Assembly (NCBI RefSeq): GCF_023517795.1 | Contig: NZ_CP082928.1 | Span: 4,340,001 to 4,404,000 of the forward strand | Direction: 5' to 3' | From: Pseudomonas fulva | GTDB lineage: Bacteria > Pseudomonadota > Gammaproteobacteria > Pseudomonadales > Pseudomonadaceae | Length of the DNA: 64,000 nt | In this document: positions 1 to 10,384 of the stretch, in pieces | Layout of the letters: each line of letters opens with the position of its first letter | Numbering within the stretch: position 1 is the first letter of the stretch | Program-made: the position numbers and the translations under genes | The notes under the pieces: model-generated | What the model was told of the DNA's origin: nothing | What the model saw: only the letters and a program-made list of their open reading frames with translations | Databases searched by the model: none

Positions 1-506
1 AAGTGCGAGCGATGGATGGATTCCAGTCGCGCCACCACCACCTGGGCCGCGTTGCGCAGCAGGGTCCGGCCTTGCTCGTCCATTGGCGCGTGGGCTTCAT
101 GGTCGATCACGCAGAGCCTGCCCAGGTTGCGCCCTGATTGGATGGTCAGCGGGGCACCCGCGTAATAGCGGATGAACGGCGCGCCTGTCACCAGGGGGTT
201 GCCCGAGAAACGCGGGTCGCTGACCGGGTCGCATATTTCCAGCACCGCCCCTTCGTCGAGACCGTGCACGCAGAAGGACATTTCCCGCGACGTCCGTTCG
301 GGCTCCATGCCCACACGGGCTTTGAAAACCTGATAGTCGCGTTCGATGATGCTGACCAGCGAGATAGGCACCTTGAAATAGCTGGAGACCATCGCCACGA
401 TACTGTTGAGCACGGGGTCCGAGCCGCTTTCCAGGTCAGCGGTCAGGCGGTCTACATCGACCAGCCGTGCCCGTTCTTCTTCGGGCGATGAATTGCACGT
501 GGTCAT
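1..506 (-). CDS. GAF-domain sensor protein, N-terminal part (runs off window edge)
   Basis: Reading the minus strand from an ATG at 506 gives an open frame of 168 codons that leaves the window at base 1. The visible part is one GAF domain (about residues 20-165): the typical pieces YQVFKARVGM, SFCVHGL, DPVSDPRF, YYAGAPL and GRLCVIDH are in the expected order. GAF domains of this kind bind small ligands or act as dimerising sensor modules at the N-terminus of diguanylate cyclases or histidine kinases. The output domain lies outside the window, so the activity is unknown. Its 5' end faces the hybrid kinase at 766, so the two are divergent with about 260 bp between them. Confidence 0.8.
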   Translation of the reverse strand, partial: MTTCNSSPEEERARLVDVDRLTADLESGSDPVLNSIVAMVSSYFKVPISLVSIIERDYQVFKARVGMEPERTSREMSFCVHGLDEGAVLEICDPVSDPRFSGNPLVTGAPFIRYYAGAPLTIQSGRNLGRLCVIDHEAHAPMDEQGRTLLRNAAQVVVARLESIHRSH

Positions 507-765
507 GTCGGCTACTATGGGTGATGGAGCGGCTGGAAACACCAGGCTAAGGTGTCAGGGAGTGCCTTGAGCTTACCATCTCCCCCTATCTCCACAATTG
601 TGCTTGGTCATCGGGCTGTTAGTCAGAGACTATGGGCACTGGCGGCGAACCGCTTAAAGCTGCAGGGGCGACTGCCGATAACCAGCTGCGGTGCCAACCC
701 TTTGCCGTATCCACTGCCGGCGATTCGCATCCGCGCTCTCCGACCTGGCCCCAACGGAGCCACAT

Positions 766-2685
766 TTGATCAGTATTCTTTCCCGCAGCCTTGAGCTGGT
801 GCGCCGACTGGCGCGCATCCAGCCAAGCACGCCGGTTCGCTACGCGGGCACCGTCATGGTGATCGCGCTGTGTGCCGCGGTGCGCGTGCAGCTTCCCTTC
901 ACGGCACTGCCCTACCTGTTCTTCATACCGGGGCTGATGCTGGTGGGTTTCTGCTTCGGTGTCGGCCCGTCCATCCTGGGCTGCGTTCTGGCGGTGCTCA
1001 CCGCACACTATTTCTTCATCGGCGAGATCGGCTTCAACGATGGCCTGACCGCCTGGATCAGCAGCGCCAGTTTCGCCCTGGTCACCTTCGGCATGGCCGT
1101 TGTCTGCGCCCTGTTCCGCACGACCCTCAACGCGCTTTCCGATGTCAACGATCGCCTGGAACAGGAGGTCGAGCGTCGTACCCTGGAGCGCGATGGCATC
1201 TGGAACGTATCCCCTGACCTGATCTGTACGCTGTCCGAGGGCGGCGACGTGGTGGCGATGAACCCGGCCTGGCAGACCGAGACCGGGCATACCGACCAGC
1301 AACTCAAGGACGGTGCATTTTTCAGCTTCATCTCCCCCTCGCAACTGGCCGATGCGCTGCGCACCCTGGGCAAGGGGGCCATCGCGGAGCTCGATACCCA
1401 GGGTTTTCGCGCCGATGGCAAAGCGTTGCACCTGAACTGGCGGATTGCCCGTCGACAGGGCCTGTACTTCGCGGTGGCCCGGGACATCACCTTGAACAAG
1501 GAGCGCCAGGACGCGCTCGAGAATGTCAGCTCGCAATTGCAGCAGAGCCAGAAGATGGAAGCCGTGGGCCAGCTGACGGGAGGCCTGGCCCACGACTTCA
1601 ATAACCTGCTGACCGTGATCACCGGCAGCCTGGACATGCTGGAGCAGCGTATCGTCCAGGGCAACCAGGAGGATCTGCCGCGTTACGTCGGGCTTGCCCG
1701 CACTGCTTCTGGCCGTGCGGCCTCGCTGACCCACCGCCTGCTGGCCTACGCACGGCGTCAGCCGCTGGCCAGTTCAGTGGTCGACCTGGGGGGGCTGGCC
1801 CAGGACATGAGAGAACTGATCAGCAGGACCCTCACCCCGCGGATAGAACTGCAGATACTCGCACCGGAAAATGCCTTGCTGTGCTTCTGTGATGCCCACC
1901 AGCTGGAAAACGCGATACTGAACCTGTGCATCAATGCACGTGACGCCATGCCCCATGGCGGCCGCCTGCAGATCGAGATCAGCCAGACCCGCCTCGATGC
2001 CGGCCAGGCCACTGCGACCCTGAACGCCGGGCAATACGCGCTTTTCCGGGTGACGGATACCGGCATGGGGATGCCACCAAGCGTGCTCGAGCGGGCGTTC
2101 GAGCCCTTCTTCACCACCAAACCCCTGGGCTCCGGCACGGGCCTTGGTCTTTCCATGGTGTATGGCTTTGCCCAGCAGTCATCGGGTGAGGCCCGCATCG
2201 AATCGGTGATGGGCGAGGGCACTACTGTGAGCCTGCTCCTGCCGCTGCATCACAGTCAGGCCGTCATTCCCGATGCCGGCCTGTCCACCGGCGTGGAGCA
2301 GGATTTCCAGGCAGATAACGCCACCATACTCGTGGTCGACGACGAGTCGGCCATTCGCGACCTGATTGCCGAAGCGCTGGAAGAGGTCGGCTATCGGGTC
2401 ACCAGGGCCGGCACCGCCGCACAGGCACTCCGGGAACTGGAAGGCGGATCCGAGGCAGCGCTGCTGATCACCGACATCGGCCTGCCCGGTGGGATGAGCG
2501 GTGATGAGCTGGCCGTGATCGCGCTCGACAGACGCCCGGCGCTCAAGGTCCTGTTCATTTCCGGCTTCGTGGAAAATGCCGTCCCGGCGATCGCGCTGAA
2601 AAGCGGCCAGACCGAACTGTTGCTCAAGCCCTTCGCCGTGAAGGAGCTGAAGGCCACGGTTCAGCGCCTGCTCTCCGGGCGCTGA
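766..2685 (+). CDS. Hybrid sensor histidine kinase (membrane domain-PAS-HisKA-HATPase-REC)
   Basis: I chose a TTG start at 766 because GGAG lies 6 bases before it; a GTG at 691 would add 25 residues. In the 639-residue product, residues 25-118 are four hydrophobic segments resembling the DUF4118/KdpD-type membrane domain. A PAS-like region follows at 140-245, then HisKA with GGLAHDFNNLL (His276), HATPase_c with NLCINARDAM (N-box), DTGMGM and GTGLGLS, and a C-terminal receiver with VVDDES and the phospho-acceptor in ITDIGLPG (Asp570). The HDFNNLL H-box is typical of FixL/CckA-like hybrid kinases. The kinase would pass phosphate internally to its own receiver. No partner regulator is adjacent, so its target pathway cannot be read from context. 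Confidence 0.88.
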   Translation: MISILSRSLELVRRLARIQPSTPVRYAGTVMVIALCAAVRVQLPFTALPYLFFIPGLMLVGFCFGVGPSILGCVLAVLTAHYFFIGEIGFNDGLTAWISSASFALVTFGMAVVCALFRTTLNALSDVNDRLEQEVERRTLERDGIWNVSPDLICTLSEGGDVVAMNPAWQTETGHTDQQLKDGAFFSFISPSQLADALRTLGKGAIAELDTQGFRADGKALHLNWRIARRQGLYFAVARDITLNKERQDALENVSSQLQQSQKMEAVGQLTGGLAHDFNNLLTVITGSLDMLEQRIVQGNQEDLPRYVGLARTASGRAASLTHRLLAYARRQPLASSVVDLGGLAQDMRELISRTLTPRIELQILAPENALLCFCDAHQLENAILNLCINARDAMPHGGRLQIEISQTRLDAGQATATLNAGQYALFRVTDTGMGMPPSVLERAFEPFFTTKPLGSGTGLGLSMVYGFAQQSSGEARIESVMGEGTTVSLLLPLHHSQAVIPDAGLSTGVEQDFQADNATILVVDDESAIRDLIAEALEEVGYRVTRAGTAAQALRELEGGSEAALLITDIGLPGGMSGDELAVIALDRRPALKVLFISGFVENAVPAIALKSGQTELLLKPFAVKELKATVQRLLSGR

Positions 2686-2920
2686 GCCGGTTCGCCACCT
2701 CAAGGACGAGCTGCACCGTCGGTCAGCGATGCCGTAGTTACTGCCCGCACGGATCGATATCATAATGATGGCAAAAAAGGCGCAACCTTTCCGCTGCAGC
2801 GCCAGTCCTACCCGACGCTGACAGCTCATCCATCCCCGGCACAGCGTTGCCAGCCAGCTGAAAAGCACACCCGTTCGCCATGGATTCGGCATTTCTCGCA
2901 TCCCCTTTGAGTACCGAACC

Positions 2921-4228
2921 ATGCTCCATCTCTTTCGTCCGCGCAGTGAGCTCCAGGCTCTCAAGCAACTGAGCGCTTCGCTCCCGATCTCCGCCCAGGG
3001 CGCGGCCAGCCGTGGCGCCGCCAACTGGGCAGAGGTGCAGCGTGAATGGACCTCACGCGAACAGAAGGCCGTGCAGAGCGACGTGCGCATCGCCGAACTC
3101 GAGCGTGAGCTGGAAGCCGCACGGCTCATGCTGGCCGAAGCCGACGCCAACGCACGGGCTTCGGAAACGCGTTTCGACCTGGTCAACCGCGCCTCCAGTG
3201 AAGGCCTCTGGGACATGGAAGTGATCGCCGGTGACCCGGTCAACCCGCGCAACCGCTTCTGGTGGTCGCCGCAGTTCCGGGCCATGCTGGGTTTTCGTGA
3301 CGAGCGGGACTTTCCCAACGTGCTGGCCAGCTGGGCCGACCGCCTGCACCCCGAAGACAAGGCAGCCACGCTGGATGCCTTCGCCCGCCACCTGAACGAC
3401 AAGTCCGGCATGACTCCCTACCGGGTCAGGAACCGCCTGGCCATGAAGGACGGCACCTACCGCTGGTTCTTCGCCCAGGGCGAAACCCTGCGCGACGGCC
3501 GTGGCGTGCCGCTGCGGGTCGCCGGCGCGCTGCGCGATATCCACGATGAACTGCAGCGCGAGCAGGAGCACGATGTGATCATCACCCGCTTCGAGCTGGC
3601 CCGGGAGATGCTCTCGGACGGCCTCTGGGACATGGAGGTGATCGCCGGTGACCCGGTCAACCCGAAGAACCCCTTCTGGTGGTCGCCGCAGTTCCGTCGC
3701 CTGCTGGGCTTCGAGACGGTCGAGGAATTCCCCGATGTGCTGGACAGCTGGGCATCGCGCCTGCATCCGGAAGACAAGGCCTACAGCCTCGAGGCGTTCC
3801 AGGCCCACCTGAACGACCGTAGCGGCAAGACGCCCTTCGATATCGAATACCGGCTGAAGATGAAGAGCGGCGAGTACCGCTGGTTCCGCGCACGCGGGCA
3901 AACCAAGCGCGACGCCTCGGGCGCGCCGCTGCGTGTGGTCGGTGCCCTGGTGGACGTCGATCTCGAACATCAGCAGAGCGCCATGCGTGAGACGGAAGCG
4001 GCGCACCAGCGCACCCTGGAAGCCAACATCGTCAAGCTCACCCAGATCGTTGGCACCATCCAGAGCATCGCCAGCCAGACCAACCTGCTGGCACTGAACG
4101 CGGCGATCGAGGCGGCCCGAGCCGGGGAGGCGGGCAGAGGTTTCGCGGTGGTGGCCGATGAGGTGCGCAAGCTGGCGACCAGGACCACGGAAGCCACTCA
4201 GCAGGCGGCAGAAATGATGCAGGCATAG
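2921..4228 (+). CDS. Soluble PAS-PAS methyl-accepting chemotaxis-type receptor
   Basis: This 435-residue protein has no membrane segment. Residues 40-82 are a likely coiled coil. Two PAS_3-type domains (about 80-208 and 220-346) are near copies of each other: both carry [31 protein letters not shown] and YRWF. The end (365-435) is a very short MCP signalling hairpin with the invariant tip [20 protein letters not shown] and [15 protein letters not shown]. The order PAS-PAS-MCP with no membrane anchor matches the architecture of BdlA, but the sequence is not close enough to call it that. Classical methylation helices seem mostly absent. It probably signals cytoplasmic redox or ligand state to a Che-type array. 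The start codon has no strong ribosome binding site. Confidence 0.85.
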   Translation: MLHLFRPRSELQALKQLSASLPISAQGAASRGAANWAEVQREWTSREQKAVQSDVRIAELERELEAARLMLAEADANARASETRFDLVNRASSEGLWDMEVIAGDPVNPRNRFWWSPQFRAMLGFRDERDFPNVLASWADRLHPEDKAATLDAFARHLNDKSGMTPYRVRNRLAMKDGTYRWFFAQGETLRDGRGVPLRVAGALRDIHDELQREQEHDVIITRFELAREMLSDGLWDMEVIAGDPVNPKNPFWWSPQFRRLLGFETVEEFPDVLDSWASRLHPEDKAYSLEAFQAHLNDRSGKTPFDIEYRLKMKSGEYRWFRARGQTKRDASGAPLRVVGALVDVDLEHQQSAMRETEAAHQRTLEANIVKLTQIVGTIQSIASQTNLLALNAAIEAARAGEAGRGFAVVADEVRKLATRTTEATQQAAEMMQA

Positions 4229-4740
4229 CGCAGAGGCATCAGTGATTTTGCTTCGAACTGAAGCCCTTTGCGCGGCATTGTTAACGTTTCTCTCTCGGAC
4301 GCGCCCGCGCCGGTTCTTTCGTGGGGCGGGCCGGTTCCGGCGGACTTGTAGCATCCCACATCATCTTGGGGCACACGAGTGCGAATATTGGTGGGCTACA
4401 TGAAGCATCGAGCAACGCCGTATGGCGCAAACATAGGCCAGGCCCTGAGGGGCCACCTGGGTTGTGCTGAAAAGCTCACCAGGTGTCGTAAAGGGAGGGC
4501 GCAGACGGCCAGTCCACTCCCGTGGCCCTACGCCTTGCGGATAGCCTCTTGGCCTGGCGAGAGGCAGCGCGGCTCGCTCACCGTCACTGCCGGGCCCTTC
4601 TTCGTGGACGTATAGTCTTCGGGCATGCCACGCCAGGCCGCTTGGTTTCAATGCCATGATCAGTACAGTCGACTCTGCGATGGGGCCGTCGCAATGCGCT
4701 GCGCTCAAGGGCGAGCCCGGAGCGCTGGTTAGCTACGCGC
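4229..4740. other. Non-coding spacer of about 510 bp
   Basis: No convincing gene is present. Open frames on both strands (up to about 115 codons on the minus strand) lack ribosome binding sites, recognisable motifs and the codon bias of the neighbours. It lies between the 3' end of the chemoreceptor gene and the 3' end of the efflux operon, and it marks the change towards the accessory region. It could hold decayed gene remnants; nothing is recognisable. Confidence 0.5.
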
Positions 4741-6123
4741 TCAATCGAGTTCGTTGGTTGGCCCTTGTGGCGTCTGCGCGGCGATTGCGGCTGGTACACG
4801 GCCAAGGGCGCGGTTCAGTTCCACCCAGCTCAGGACGATATCCACCTCGACCTGCGCCTGGATGCCCTGAATCTCGAACAGGCTACGCTCTGCATCCAGT
4901 ACTTCCAGAGAAGAGGCGGTGCCAGCGTCGAACTGATGCTTGGCCAGTTCTACCGATTGTTCGGCCGCGCGTAATGCCTCGCCCAAGCGATCTCCCCGTT
5001 CGCTGGCATGACTATAGGTCTTTGCAGCGGTGCGGGTTTCACTTAGTGCTCGCAGCAGGGTGTTCCGATGTCCCAGGCGCGCCTGGGCCAGACGCGCATC
5101 GCTGGCCTCGATCCTGGAGCCGGTGCGACCGGCGTCGAGCAGTGGCTGAAGCAATCCGCCTGTGACACTCCACACGGGTGAGACCAACCCCTGTTCGAAG
5201 CCGGCCAGAGCCCCTAGAGAAAGCTGCGGGTAGCGCGCCGCCCGGCTGGCGGTGAGCTCGGCTTCGGCGGCGTCCAGACGCCGTTCGGCCGCGCGTACGT
5301 CCGGCCGATTACGCAGCACCTCGGATGGCAGGTCTGCCAGCGCGGCCAAGTGGGGCGCTTGGGGTGGGCTGAACACATGGGGCTGCCCTTCGAGCAGGGC
5401 GCTCAAGGTGGCCGGCTCCGAGCCGAGCAAATAGGCCAGGCGATAGCGTGCGGCATCTGCCCTTTGCCGGGCGGCAGGCTCCTGGGCGCGTGTTACTGCG
5501 AGCAGTGATTCGGTACGGCGCAGATCCAGGAGGGTAAGGGTTCCCAGTTCGAGCCGAACCCGGTTCACTTCGGCGGTTTGTGACTGACCCGCGCTCGCCT
5601 GAATGGCGATGCTCTCCAGTCGTCGTGCCAGGCGATATTCCAGGTATGTGGCCGCGACCTCTGCCGCCAGACTGATCTGCAGTGCCCGATGATCTTCCTG
5701 GCTGGCTCCAAGCAGAGCGCTGGCCTGGTCACGCAAGGCGCCCAGGCGGCCGAAGAGGTCCAACTCCCAGGCAAGGGCTACGCCATAAAAGTATTGATTA
5801 CCCTCCTGCTCGCCAGCCGACGCGTCCGTATAGGTACCGGACAGCATGAGATTCGGCAGGCGCTCGGCACTGCTCGCACGCCGCAACGCACGCGCCTCGC
5901 GGATGCGCTCGGCGGCCAGTGCCAGGTCAAGGTTGTCCCTCAGGGCGGTCTCGACCAATTGCTGCAATACCGGGTCTGCAAATTCCTCCCAGCTGTGTAG
6001 GGGTTGGAGGGCAATGTGCGGATCTGCCGCGACGGTTTCCGGGGCCGCGCCGTGATCGACGAGGCGGCTGCAGCCTGCCAGCAAAAGAGCGCAGGGCAGC
6101 AACAAGGTGTACAGGCGCTTCAT
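4741..6123 (-). CDS. RND efflux outer-membrane lipoprotein (OprM/NodT family)
   Basis: The 460-residue product starts with a lipoprotein signal, MKRLYTLLL..., with lipobox LLAGC (lipidated Cys18). The rest is a TolC/OprM-type channel with two OEP repeats: AERIREARALRRASSAERLPNL and the second-half counterpart RNRPDVRAAERRLDAAEAEL, SRAARYPQLSLGAL and the late ASSLEVLDAERSL. The ATG at 6123 overlaps the permease stop codon (ATGA), so translation is coupled. It should form the trimeric outer-membrane exit duct of the tripartite pump encoded just upstream. Longer open frame upstream of this ATG is read-through of another frame inside the permease gene. Confidence 0.92.
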   Translation of the reverse strand: MKRLYTLLLPCALLLAGCSRLVDHGAAPETVAADPHIALQPLHSWEEFADPVLQQLVETALRDNLDLALAAERIREARALRRASSAERLPNLMLSGTYTDASAGEQEGNQYFYGVALAWELDLFGRLGALRDQASALLGASQEDHRALQISLAAEVAATYLEYRLARRLESIAIQASAGQSQTAEVNRVRLELGTLTLLDLRRTESLLAVTRAQEPAARQRADAARYRLAYLLGSEPATLSALLEGQPHVFSPPQAPHLAALADLPSEVLRNRPDVRAAERRLDAAEAELTASRAARYPQLSLGALAGFEQGLVSPVWSVTGGLLQPLLDAGRTGSRIEASDARLAQARLGHRNTLLRALSETRTAAKTYSHASERGDRLGEALRAAEQSVELAKHQFDAGTASSLEVLDAERSLFEIQGIQAQVEVDIVLSWVELNRALGRVPAAIAAQTPQGPTNELD

Positions 6124-9100
6124 ACTGATGCCTCCCGGGGTGCTCCGCTGCGCTTTTTGCAGCGCTCGGCCAGTTTTTCGAGGGTGAGGTAGATCACTGG
6201 GGTGGTTAACAGAGTAAGCACCTGGCTCAGCAGCAAGCCGCCGACGATGGTGACGCCCAGGGGTTGCCGCAATTCGGCGCCAGTGCCGAAAGCGAGCATC
6301 AGGGGCACGGCACCGAGCATCGCGGCCAGGGTGGTCATGATGATCGGTCGGAACCGCGCGAGGCAGGCCTGGCGTACGGCTTCCTCGGGAGTCAGTCCCT
6401 GCTCGCGCTGCGCGGCGAGCGCGAAGTCGACGATCAGGATGCCGTTCTTCTTGACGATTCCTATGAGCAGGATGAGCCCGATCAGCGCCATGATGGTGAA
6501 ATCCAGCTGCCACAGCCACAGCAGCAAGATCGCTCCGATTCCCGCGGCGGGGAGGGTGGAGAGGATAGTAAGGGGGTGCACCAGATTTTCGTACAGCACG
6601 CCCAATATGATGTAGACCGCCACCAGCGCGGCGAGAATCAACCACGGCTGGCTGGCTAACGAGTCCTGGAAGGCCTGTGCTGAACCTTGGAAGCTGCCAT
6701 TCACCGAGGAGGGTACGCCAAGTTCCAAGGAGAGGGCCTCCACAGCGGCCACCGCCTGGCCAAGGGAAACGCCAGGCGCCAGATTGAACGAGACGTTGGC
6801 GGCGGGCAGCATGCCGTTGTGATTGATCACCAAGGGCCCACTACGAGGCGGCCCGGCTTGGGCGAAGGCGCCAAGGGGCACCAACTGGCCGTTCAGCGGC
6901 GAGCGTAGATGGAAAAGGTCCAGGCTGTCGGCGTTACCACGTTGTGCAGTATCCAGTTCGAGGATCACCTGGTATTGGTTAGTCGGCGTCTGGAACTCGA
7001 CGATCTGCCTCTGGCCAAATGCGTCATACAGCGCGTTGTCCAGGTCAAGGGCACTGAAGCCGTAGCGGGCGCCTTCATCGCGGTCCAGGGTGATGGGGGT
7101 GACGTTGGCATCCAGTTGCAGATCATGGGATACGTCGCGAAACAGATCGTTGCCGCGCAGACCATCGGTCAGGCGAGTGGCCCAGATCCCCAGATCCTCA
7201 CTGTTTTGGGCGCGCATCACGTACTGATACTGGGCGCGCGGCTGCCCTGTACTCAGGTTGATGTCCTGTGCCGCGCGCAGGAACACCTGAATGCCGGTCA
7301 CCTCCTGCAGCTCGTCACGGAGCCGGTCGATGATCTGGCTAACGGTTTCGCTGCGTTCGCCTGGGTCGTTGAGTACCAGCCAAAGGCGACCATTGCCCAT
7401 GGAATCGGAGGTGTTTCCGCCGACTGAGTGGTTTGGAAAGATTATGTTCGGGTCACGAGCGAGGATCGCCTCGATCTGGCGATGTTTCTCGACCATTTCC
7501 TCGTAAGAAATATCCGAGGATGCGCGAGTTACTCCCTGAATGAAGGCGGTGTCCTGAAGAGGGAAAAAGCCCTTCGGGACCATCATGAAACTGCCCACAC
7601 TGATGACTACCGTGGCCATGAACAGGAGCAGGGTGGTACCGCGGTGCCGCAACACCCAGTCGAGTACATGGGCATAGCCTGCAATAAGCCGAGGAAAGAA
7701 ACCGCGACCATCGTCGCTATGGTGCTTGGGCGCACTCATGAATAGAGATGCCAAGGTCGGGGCGAGGGCCAGGCATACGGCCACCGAGATCAGAACCGCC
7801 GCGGTGGCGGTGAGTGCGAATTCGCGGAAAAGGCGACCGATGATGCCGTCCATGAACAGCAGCGGGATAAACGCTGCCACCAGCGATACGCTGATCGCCA
7901 CCACGGTGAAGCCAATTTCGCTCACGCCCTTGAGCGCTGCAGCCCGCCGGCTTTCACCCGCCTCGAGATGACGGTGGATGTTCTCCACCACCACGATGGC
8001 ATCATCCACCATGAAGCCGACTGCCACCACGATTGCCACGAGCGTGAGATTGTTCAAGCTGAACCCAGCCAGGTAAATCACCGCGAAGGTGAAGGTCAGT
8101 GATACCCCCAGAACGGTGGTGACAATAAGCGTCGCGGCCCACTGGCGCAGGAAAATCGCCATGACGCCAATCACCAGCACGACGGCGATGAGTAGGGTCA
8201 GCTCGACCTCCTGCAGAGACGCGCGAATGGTGCGCGTACGGTCGTTGATCACCTCGACCTTGACGTCCGCCGGCAGTACCTCCTGCAATGCTGGGAGCGC
8301 AGCGTGGATACGGTCGGCGGTGGCGACGATGTTGGCGCCGGGTTGGCGGCGTATCACCAGCGACACTCCCAGGGTGCCGTTGGGCCAGTTGAGGGTGTAG
8401 TCGTTCTCCGAACCGGCAATCACTGTCGCCACATCCCTAACCCGAACCGGCGCGCCGTTGCGGTAAGTCACCACCACATCGCCATACTCCTCCGGCTCGA
8501 ACAGCTGATCGTTGACATCCAGCGTCGAGATCCGGTCGCCGCCATACAGCGCGCCTTTGGGCAGGTTGACACTGGAGCGCTGGATCGCCTCGCGAATCTC
8601 GGCCAGGGTGACATTCGCTGCGGTCAAGGTCTCCGGCTGGGCCTGGATCCGGATCGCCGGTCGACGCAGGCCGACGATGAAGCTGTCGCCGACGCCATCG
8701 ATTTGGTTGAGCTGCCGGGCGATGACGGTCTCGGTCAGATCGCTGACCTCTTCAAGGGAGCGGTCCGGGGAGGAAACTCCGATGATGATAATGGGGTTGT
8801 CCGCCGGGTTGACCTTGCGCCATGTCGGCAGGCTGGGCATGTCGGCAGGTAGCCTGGAAGCCACTGCGTTGATGGCTGCCTGAACCTCCTGGGCGGCGGC
8901 GTCGATGTCTTTATCCAAGGTGAACTGCAGGTTGAGGGTGACGCGTCCAAGTGCGCTTGTCGACGTCATCTCGGTGATGCCGGGCACAGTGCTGAGTTGC
9001 GCTTCGAGCGGCGTGGCGACCGAAGAGGCCATGGTTTGAGGGTCGGCGCCCGGCAGGTTGGCGGTGATCATCAGCGCGGGAAAGTCTGCCTCAGGAAGTG

Positions 9101-9215
9101 GCGCCATGGACAAACGTGGGTAGGCGATCACCCCCAGTAGCACCAGCGCGAAAATAAGCAGCAGCGTGCCGCGGGGATGATCCATGCACCAGGTATAGAG
9201 ATTGCCGTTCTTCAT
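6120..9215 (-). CDS. RND multidrug efflux permease (MdtB/MdtC/MuxBC-like)
   Basis: A 1031-residue inner-membrane proton antiporter of the HAE1 RND family, of full family length. It shows the N-terminal membrane segment followed by YPRLSMAPLPEADFP, the TM4 motif [13 protein letters not shown] with proton-relay Asp404 and Asp405, and the C-terminal half with GIVKKNGILIVDFAL and RFRPIIMTTLAAMLGA. The sequence resembles MdtB/MdtC and MuxB/MuxC more than AcrB. Those systems usually carry two permease genes side by side, whereas this operon has one. Its start codon overlaps the stop of the fusion protein gene (TAATG) and its stop overlaps the outer-membrane gene. The substrate range cannot be inferred. 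Confidence 0.93.
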   Translation of the reverse strand: MKNGNLYTWCMDHPRGTLLLIFALVLLGVIAYPRLSMAPLPEADFPALMITANLPGADPQTMASSVATPLEAQLSTVPGITEMTSTSALGRVTLNLQFTLDKDIDAAAQEVQAAINAVASRLPADMPSLPTWRKVNPADNPIIIIGVSSPDRSLEEVSDLTETVIARQLNQIDGVGDSFIVGLRRPAIRIQAQPETLTAANVTLAEIREAIQRSSVNLPKGALYGGDRISTLDVNDQLFEPEEYGDVVVTYRNGAPVRVRDVATVIAGSENDYTLNWPNGTLGVSLVIRRQPGANIVATADRIHAALPALQEVLPADVKVEVINDRTRTIRASLQEVELTLLIAVVLVIGVMAIFLRQWAATLIVTTVLGVSLTFTFAVIYLAGFSLNNLTLVAIVVAVGFMVDDAIVVVENIHRHLEAGESRRAAALKGVSEIGFTVVAISVSLVAAFIPLLFMDGIIGRLFREFALTATAAVLISVAVCLALAPTLASLFMSAPKHHSDDGRGFFPRLIAGYAHVLDWVLRHRGTTLLLFMATVVISVGSFMMVPKGFFPLQDTAFIQGVTRASSDISYEEMVEKHRQIEAILARDPNIIFPNHSVGGNTSDSMGNGRLWLVLNDPGERSETVSQIIDRLRDELQEVTGIQVFLRAAQDINLSTGQPRAQYQYVMRAQNSEDLGIWATRLTDGLRGNDLFRDVSHDLQLDANVTPITLDRDEGARYGFSALDLDNALYDAFGQRQIVEFQTPTNQYQVILELDTAQRGNADSLDLFHLRSPLNGQLVPLGAFAQAGPPRSGPLVINHNGMLPAANVSFNLAPGVSLGQAVAAVEALSLELGVPSSVNGSFQGSAQAFQDSLASQPWLILAALVAVYIILGVLYENLVHPLTILSTLPAAGIGAILLLWLWQLDFTIMALIGLILLIGIVKKNGILIVDFALAAQREQGLTPEEAVRQACLARFRPIIMTTLAAMLGAVPLMLAFGTGAELRQPLGVTIVGGLLLSQVLTLLTTPVIYLTLEKLAERCKKRSGAPREASV

Positions 9216-10384
9216 TAGCGGGCACTCCTTGAGGCCTGAGTGTCTACGCTGTCGGCGGCGGGCTGTTCGCGAACAACGACGCCGCGCTGCAGGCGCGAAT
9301 AGCCGTCCACCACCACGTGCTCTCCAGGGCTTATACCTTCGGCTACCACGGTGTCCGCGTCGGCGTGGAGTATCTTTATGTCGCGCGGTTGCGCTTTACC
9401 GTCCTCCACAAGCCAGAGATAACTGCCATCCAGACCTTGGCGTACCGCTTTGCGGGGAATGGTCAGGGCGTCACTCAGCATCTCGGTCTGGATATCAATG
9501 ACCACTGATTGGTCAGGCCAAAGCTGGCCGTCCGGATTAGCGAATGCGGCACGTACTCTGATGGTGCCGGTCTCGCTGGAAACCCGGTTGTCGATCATGG
9601 CCAGCCGCCCTTCGCCCAGGCGGGCGCCGTCATGGCGTTCGTAGGCTTCGACCGGTGTGGCCGATTGCGCTTCTGCCAGCAGTGCTCTGAGCTGCGGTAA
9701 CCATTGCTGTGGCAGGGCGGCCTCCACGCTGATAGGGTCGAGCTGCACGACCGAGAACAGGGCCTGGCCATCACTGGCTCTTACGTAGCTCCCTGCGTGA
9801 AGGTCGTGGATGCCGACGCGACCGTCGATGGGTGACTTTATAAGGGTGAAGCCCAGTTGCACCTCATTGGCGGCCACCGTAGCTTGGTGACTCTTCAGCG
9901 AGGCCTCCAGCTCTGCCACCAGGGCTTGCTGCTGGTCGAGCGTCTGGCTCGAAACCGCCTGGCGCTGGATTAGCGAACGATAACGTCGCAGCTCGGTGCG
10001 TGCTGCGGCCAACTGTGCGCCCACCACATTCAACTGCGCCCGGGCCTGCTCCAGTTGCGCCTTGATGGCCCGATCGTCGATTCGAGCAAGAAGGTCTCCG
10101 TTCTTGACGCGATCTCCTTCGGCGGCGAGTACTTCGACCAATTCGCCATCCACTTGGGGCCGTATTTCGATGCTGCGTAGAGAACGAACTTGCCCGACGC
10201 TGCGTACCAGTACCGGTACGTCCCGTTGTTCGACCTGAGCGGTCTGCACAGGAACGGCCGTGGATGCTGACGTGGATTCATCGGTGTTGCTCGCCGGCCA
10301 AAACCAGTAACCACCGGCGACCAACAAAACCATGACCACCGTGCAGCTCGAGTACAGGGTCAGAGGACTTAGTTTCATTGACAT
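9215..10384 (-). CDS. RND periplasmic membrane fusion protein (MdtA-like)
   Basis: The 389-residue product has a single N-terminal membrane anchor (about residues 10-28), a biotinyl-lipoyl-like split domain (RSIEIRPQVDGELVEV and GFTLIKSPIDGRVGI), an alpha-hairpin between them (about 105-165), a beta-barrel and a C-terminal membrane-proximal domain. It links permease and outer-membrane channel. AAGGAG precedes the ATG at 10384 at good spacing; an internal ATG two codons later is possible. It is the first gene of the three-gene operon, so the promoter should lie just above 10400. No local regulator gene is adjacent. Confidence 0.92.
   Translation of the reverse strand: MSMKLSPLTLYSSCTVVMVLLVAGGYWFWPASNTDESTSASTAVPVQTAQVEQRDVPVLVRSVGQVRSLRSIEIRPQVDGELVEVLAAEGDRVKNGDLLARIDDRAIKAQLEQARAQLNVVGAQLAAARTELRRYRSLIQRQAVSSQTLDQQQALVAELEASLKSHQATVAANEVQLGFTLIKSPIDGRVGIHDLHAGSYVRASDGQALFSVVQLDPISVEAALPQQWLPQLRALLAEAQSATPVEAYERHDGARLGEGRLAMIDNRVSSETGTIRVRAAFANPDGQLWPDQSVVIDIQTEMLSDALTIPRKAVRQGLDGSYLWLVEDGKAQPRDIKILHADADTVVAEGISPGEHVVVDGYSRLQRGVVVREQPAADSVDTQASRSAR

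Noticed and set aside
619-1734. Minus-strand frames across the hybrid kinase and soluble chemoreceptor genes
   Set aside because: Shadows of high-GC genes whose plus-strand domains are complete.
4361-4708. 115-codon minus-strand and 78-codon plus-strand frames in the spacer
   Set aside because: No supporting start, motif or neighbour relation.
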